A stretch of 64,000 nt of DNA, taken from NCBI RefSeq assembly GCF_947500065.1, contig NZ_CANMQT010000001.1:682001-746000 (forward strand). Reading direction: 5' to 3'. How positions within the stretch are numbered: the stretch's first letter is position 1; each line of letters starts with the position of its first letter. Positions 61,160 to 64,000 of the stretch are shown one piece after another. Made by a program: the position numbers and the translations under genes. The DNA comes from an uncultured Aquimarina sp. Lineage in GTDB: Bacteria; Bacteroidota; Bacteroidia; Flavobacteriales; Flavobacteriaceae. Below the pieces are notes generated by a model, which saw only the letters and a list, made by a program, of their open reading frames with translations, did no database searches and was not told the DNA's origin.

Positions 61160-64000
61160 ATGCGGTATCAGGTTAAATATTTATTCGTTCTGTTATGCAT
61201 ATCTGCTTCATTTTTTGTTAACGCCCAAGAAACTTCTAACTTTTCAGAGATCATACAAAAGATACAGGAACTAGAAAAAGACAAAGATCCTAAGTGTTAT
61301 GCAACAGCCAGCCGTTTAGAAGATTTCATGTATGGAACACCATTAGATGAACAAGCTAGAAATTTTAAAATTGAGATTCAAAAAGAGCTAATTTTATATC
61401 TCAAAAAAAAAGGCACCAAAAATGCTATTGCCAGTAGTGTTAAGAGCATTTCTACCCGACATATTAAAAACACAATTGATTCAATCTCCGTATTTGGACA
61501 AAATAGTAAAGGCAATTATTTATATCAATTTGATGGTAAATTTATCGAAATCCTAAAAAAAGATTTTGATCAATATTCGTCCATTTCATACACATATAGA
61601 TCTATATTATCTGTAGAACAAGATGCTCTGTTCTTCAATGAAGCCAACTTATTATCTTTTGATCAAAAAACAATCTCTTTAGTCAATGATTATGTTAATC
61701 TGGTTACGCTGGTTACTCTTAAAATTGCCGATAATATTGCTCGTAATAAAAATGAGAAAACCATTTCTAAAGAGTTAATCAGGGATAGTTGGATATTGAT
61801 ATTGCAACAATCTAAAAACAATAAAAATCTTACTGCTGCCCTAGAATATCCTTCACTTAATAAAACAGCAACCATAAAAGATAACAGTAACAGCATTTTA
61901 AAAAAGATTATTAAACAAAAACTCGCTTCATACCAAAAATATAACCAAGTAAATGCTGCTGTTTTCTTAAGAAATGTTCAGGTATATTTTGCAAAACAAA
62001 AATGGCCTACAGATTCGATAGTATCCTTACAGTTGAAAAATTATTATTTGGAATCTTTGGTTAAGTTCTCAAATGCTTTATTACAAAGCTCACAGAACTA
62101 TGCCGTTAAAAAAGAAAATATTTTAATACGAGTGGATAATGTACAATCCGCTTTAAACAACTTTCTTCCTGCACATATAAATACTTTTGAAGATGTTACC
62201 TTTTTTCCTAATAATACCGATGAAAAAATAACTATTGAGTCTTATGATCTGGATTCATTTCGTGATAGTGGTTTTCATTGGAATATTTTGGGGTATTCCT
62301 TAAATGATCTAGAAAAGCAACCACTACAATCACTTGATCCTAATGCCGCAGAACTAGTGGTAGAAGGTATTGCCCAAATTGGAGTATTGGTATTACGATT
62401 AGCAGGAGAACATTCACATAACAATCAGAAAAAGAAATTAGAGATAGAAGATATTACAGCAGGGTTTCAAAAGATTCAGAAGCTGATTGATTCTTATAAC
62501 TCTTATGCTCCTTTTACTGAGAACACTTCTATTGTTTCTACTTCGCATTCTGGAATCCATTCAGGATTCGAAGAAGTGAATAATCAAACAGCAATTCATT
62601 TTGAACATAAATCTTCTGATTGGTTAAATCGCCTTATTAGAAGTTACACTACTTCTCAGGAAGAAAAGACCATTAAATTATCCATTCCTCCGGCTTTTGG
62701 AGGGTCAGGAGTAGCTTGCGAAGACATTAATAATGATGGATTAATTGATGTACTCTTATTAGGTGGTTTCGGAAACAAATTATTTCTTAATTCATCCAAA
62801 GGGAATTACTTTACAGATATTACAACGTCTAGTAATATCAATAACTGGAATGATGAACTAAACTCTTTTGGAGAACCTAGGCAACCAATTATTGCTGATT
62901 TTAATAATGATGGAACTCAGGATATTTTTATCACATATGTAAACGACACTCATAAACTTTATAAAAACAATGGAAATGGAAAATTTGAAGATGTTAGTGT
63001 GACTTCAAATTTAGGTGGTAAGAATGCGGTTGCCGGACCAGCAACAGCTTTCGATTATGACAATGATGGCTTACTGGATATTTTTATAGGTTATTTTGGA
63101 AACTATATAGATGGTACCTTACCCACATTAAGCAGGGATAATCAAAACGGGATGCCAAACAAGTTGTTTAGAAACCTCGGAAACTTTGTTTTTGAAGAAG
63201 TCATATTCACTGAAAACACAACATCCAATTCAGGATGGACTCAAGCATTGGGACATACAGATATCAATCAGGACGGTTTACAGGATATTATTGTTGGAAA
63301 TGATTTTGGTGTCAATAAATATTATCTCAATACCCAAAAAGGAATTTTTAAAGAAGCTAGCAAGCAATTAGGTACTGATAAACCTTCTTACACCATGAAT
63401 ATAGGTATCACAGATCTTAACCGAGATCTATACCCTGATTTATATATTTCTAATATAGTCGTTATGCAAAAGGATGAGAAATACGTAAACCCTAATGCGA
63501 CCACTGAAATGAAATTTGATCCAGAAAAAATGGCTACTATTAGAACGGTAGAAGCTAATGATTTATTCTTATCCAATGTTGAAAAAAACAAACTAAAAAT
63601 GTATCAATTATCTACTAATGTAGGAAGAGGGTATTCTGCAACGGGCTGGTCTTGGGATGCAGATTTTTTTGATTATGATAATGATGGGGATGAAGATTTG
63701 TACTGTCTTAATGGTATGAATGATTTTAGTGTATACTCTAGCGAAAACCCTTTCTATTTCGAAAGACTAGAACAATCTAAATCCATAACCTATGCAAAAA
63801 GCAGCAGAGAAAAGAACGTGTTCTTTGTAAACGAAGGAGGAGAATTGCTCAATAAAGCTGCCGAATTAGGAGTAGCTATTAATAGCAACGCCAGAAGTGC
63901 GGCTTATTTTGATTATGACCAAGACGGAGATCTTGATATCATCATCAATAACTATCATGATAAAGCGAATATCCTGGAAAACAAAACTCCACATACCAAC
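61160..64000 (+). CDS. CRTAC1-like FG-GAP/VCBS repeat protein, cut by right edge
   Basis: 947 codons visible and still open at the edge. Start chosen at 61160 (MRYQVKYLFVLLCISASFFV, then NAQ), a clean signal peptide. A helical N-terminal half (to about residue 480) is followed by FG-GAP beta-propeller repeats with calcium-binding loops: DINNDGLIDVLLL, DFNNDGTQDIFIT, DYDNDGLLDIFIG, DINQDGLQDIIVG, DYDNDGDEDLYCL, DYDQDGDLDIIIN. In Bacteroidota such proteins are secreted and often end in an ASPIC/UnbV domain, which would lie beyond the window. Confidence 0.85.
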   Translation, partial: MRYQVKYLFVLLCISASFFVNAQETSNFSEIIQKIQELEKDKDPKCYATASRLEDFMYGTPLDEQARNFKIEIQKELILYLKKKGTKNAIASSVKSISTRHIKNTIDSISVFGQNSKGNYLYQFDGKFIEILKKDFDQYSSISYTYRSILSVEQDALFFNEANLLSFDQKTISLVNDYVNLVTLVTLKIADNIARNKNEKTISKELIRDSWILILQQSKNNKNLTAALEYPSLNKTATIKDNSNSILKKIIKQKLASYQKYNQVNAAVFLRNVQVYFAKQKWPTDSIVSLQLKNYYLESLVKFSNALLQSSQNYAVKKENILIRVDNVQSALNNFLPAHINTFEDVTFFPNNTDEKITIESYDLDSFRDSGFHWNILGYSLNDLEKQPLQSLDPNAAELVVEGIAQIGVLVLRLAGEHSHNNQKKKLEIEDITAGFQKIQKLIDSYNSYAPFTENTSIVSTSHSGIHSGFEEVNNQTAIHFEHKSSDWLNRLIRSYTTSQEEKTIKLSIPPAFGGSGVACEDINNDGLIDVLLLGGFGNKLFLNSSKGNYFTDITTSSNINNWNDELNSFGEPRQPIIADFNNDGTQDIFITYVNDTHKLYKNNGNGKFEDVSVTSNLGGKNAVAGPATAFDYDNDGLLDIFIGYFGNYIDGTLPTLSRDNQNGMPNKLFRNLGNFVFEEVIFTENTTSNSGWTQALGHTDINQDGLQDIIVGNDFGVNKYYLNTQKGIFKEASKQLGTDKPSYTMNIGITDLNRDLYPDLYISNIVVMQKDEKYVNPNATTEMKFDPEKMATIRTVEANDLFLSNVEKNKLKMYQLSTNVGRGYSATGWSWDADFFDYDNDGDEDLYCLNGMNDFSVYSSENPFYFERLEQSKSITYAKSSREKNVFFVNEGGELLNKAAELGVAINSNARSAAYFDYDQDGDLDIIINNYHDKANILENKTPHTN

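Overview
The window looks like the chromosome of a marine member of the Bacteroidota, most likely a flavobacterium (family Flavobacteriaceae; an Aquimarina-like genome is a guess). The evidence is: low GC content; type IX secretion (T9SS) C-terminal sorting domains; a hybrid two-component system beside polysaccharide-degrading enzymes; TAnnTTTG-type -7 promoter boxes with few Shine-Dalgarno sites; many signal peptides ending in ...AQ/SQ; and housekeeping clusters (prs-rplY-pth; serS-TPR-DUF4286-rsmA-mgtE).

Layout. 1-2.4 kb: the 5' part of a TPR-CHAT protein behind a lipoprotein gene. 2.5-8.4 kb: ordinary envelope and metabolic genes (DUF3109, MarC, S41 protease, dCMP deaminase, HupE/UreJ, MscS) and a pair of small paralogous membrane proteins. 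8.7-21 kb: a polysaccharide-degradation locus. Three secreted T9SS enzymes (a GH5/beta-helix fusion and two beta-jelly-roll lyase-like proteins) share an unnamed Cys-bounded module of about 126 residues and diverge from a hybrid sensor/regulator. 21-22.4 kb: YitT-type membrane protein. 22.7-27.4 kb: an accessory array of short, mostly unrelated genes, nearly all on + and punctuated by 11 copies of a 15-nt junction sequence (consensus GTTCAATAAAACGAT). It contains decayed genes, a trypsin-like protease, a DUF7660-like protein and, inverted, a double-glycine-leader peptide gene. It ends next to tRNA-Leu(CAA).

27.9-34.6 kb: prs, rplY, pth, ribF, an HTTM protein and a TPR histidine kinase. 34.8-35.9 kb: M23 peptidase and two more leader peptides, which share a promoter-proximal inverted repeat with the array peptide. 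36.2-40.6 kb: ECF-type sigma factor, membrane TPR protein (putative anti-sigma) and a convergent, overlapping TPR-CHAT protease-like protein. 40.8-47.4 kb: serS to mgtE. 47.5-50.3 kb: a fourth Cys-rich leader peptide, thioesterase, cupin, Tat-exported Gfo/Idh/MocA oxidoreductase and a lipoprotein. 50.4-64 kb: large surface proteins: an 1853-residue LamG/L-domain protein, a degraded T9SS L-domain gene with an in-frame stop, a tail-fibre-like secreted protein and a CRTAC1-like FG-GAP protein cut by the right edge. The giant gene and the broken T9SS gene are each followed by a nearly identical 90-nt structured 3' element.

The best candidate for something undescribed is the 15-nt-punctuated array. 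The repeat spans the stop-to-start junction between successive ORFs, as expected if single-ORF cassettes were joined by a common recombination or copying mechanism. No integrase gene lies in the window. Other leads are the conserved leader-peptide promoter, the duplicated 3' RNA-like element, the shared module in the glycan enzymes and the sigma/anti-sigma/CHAT unit.
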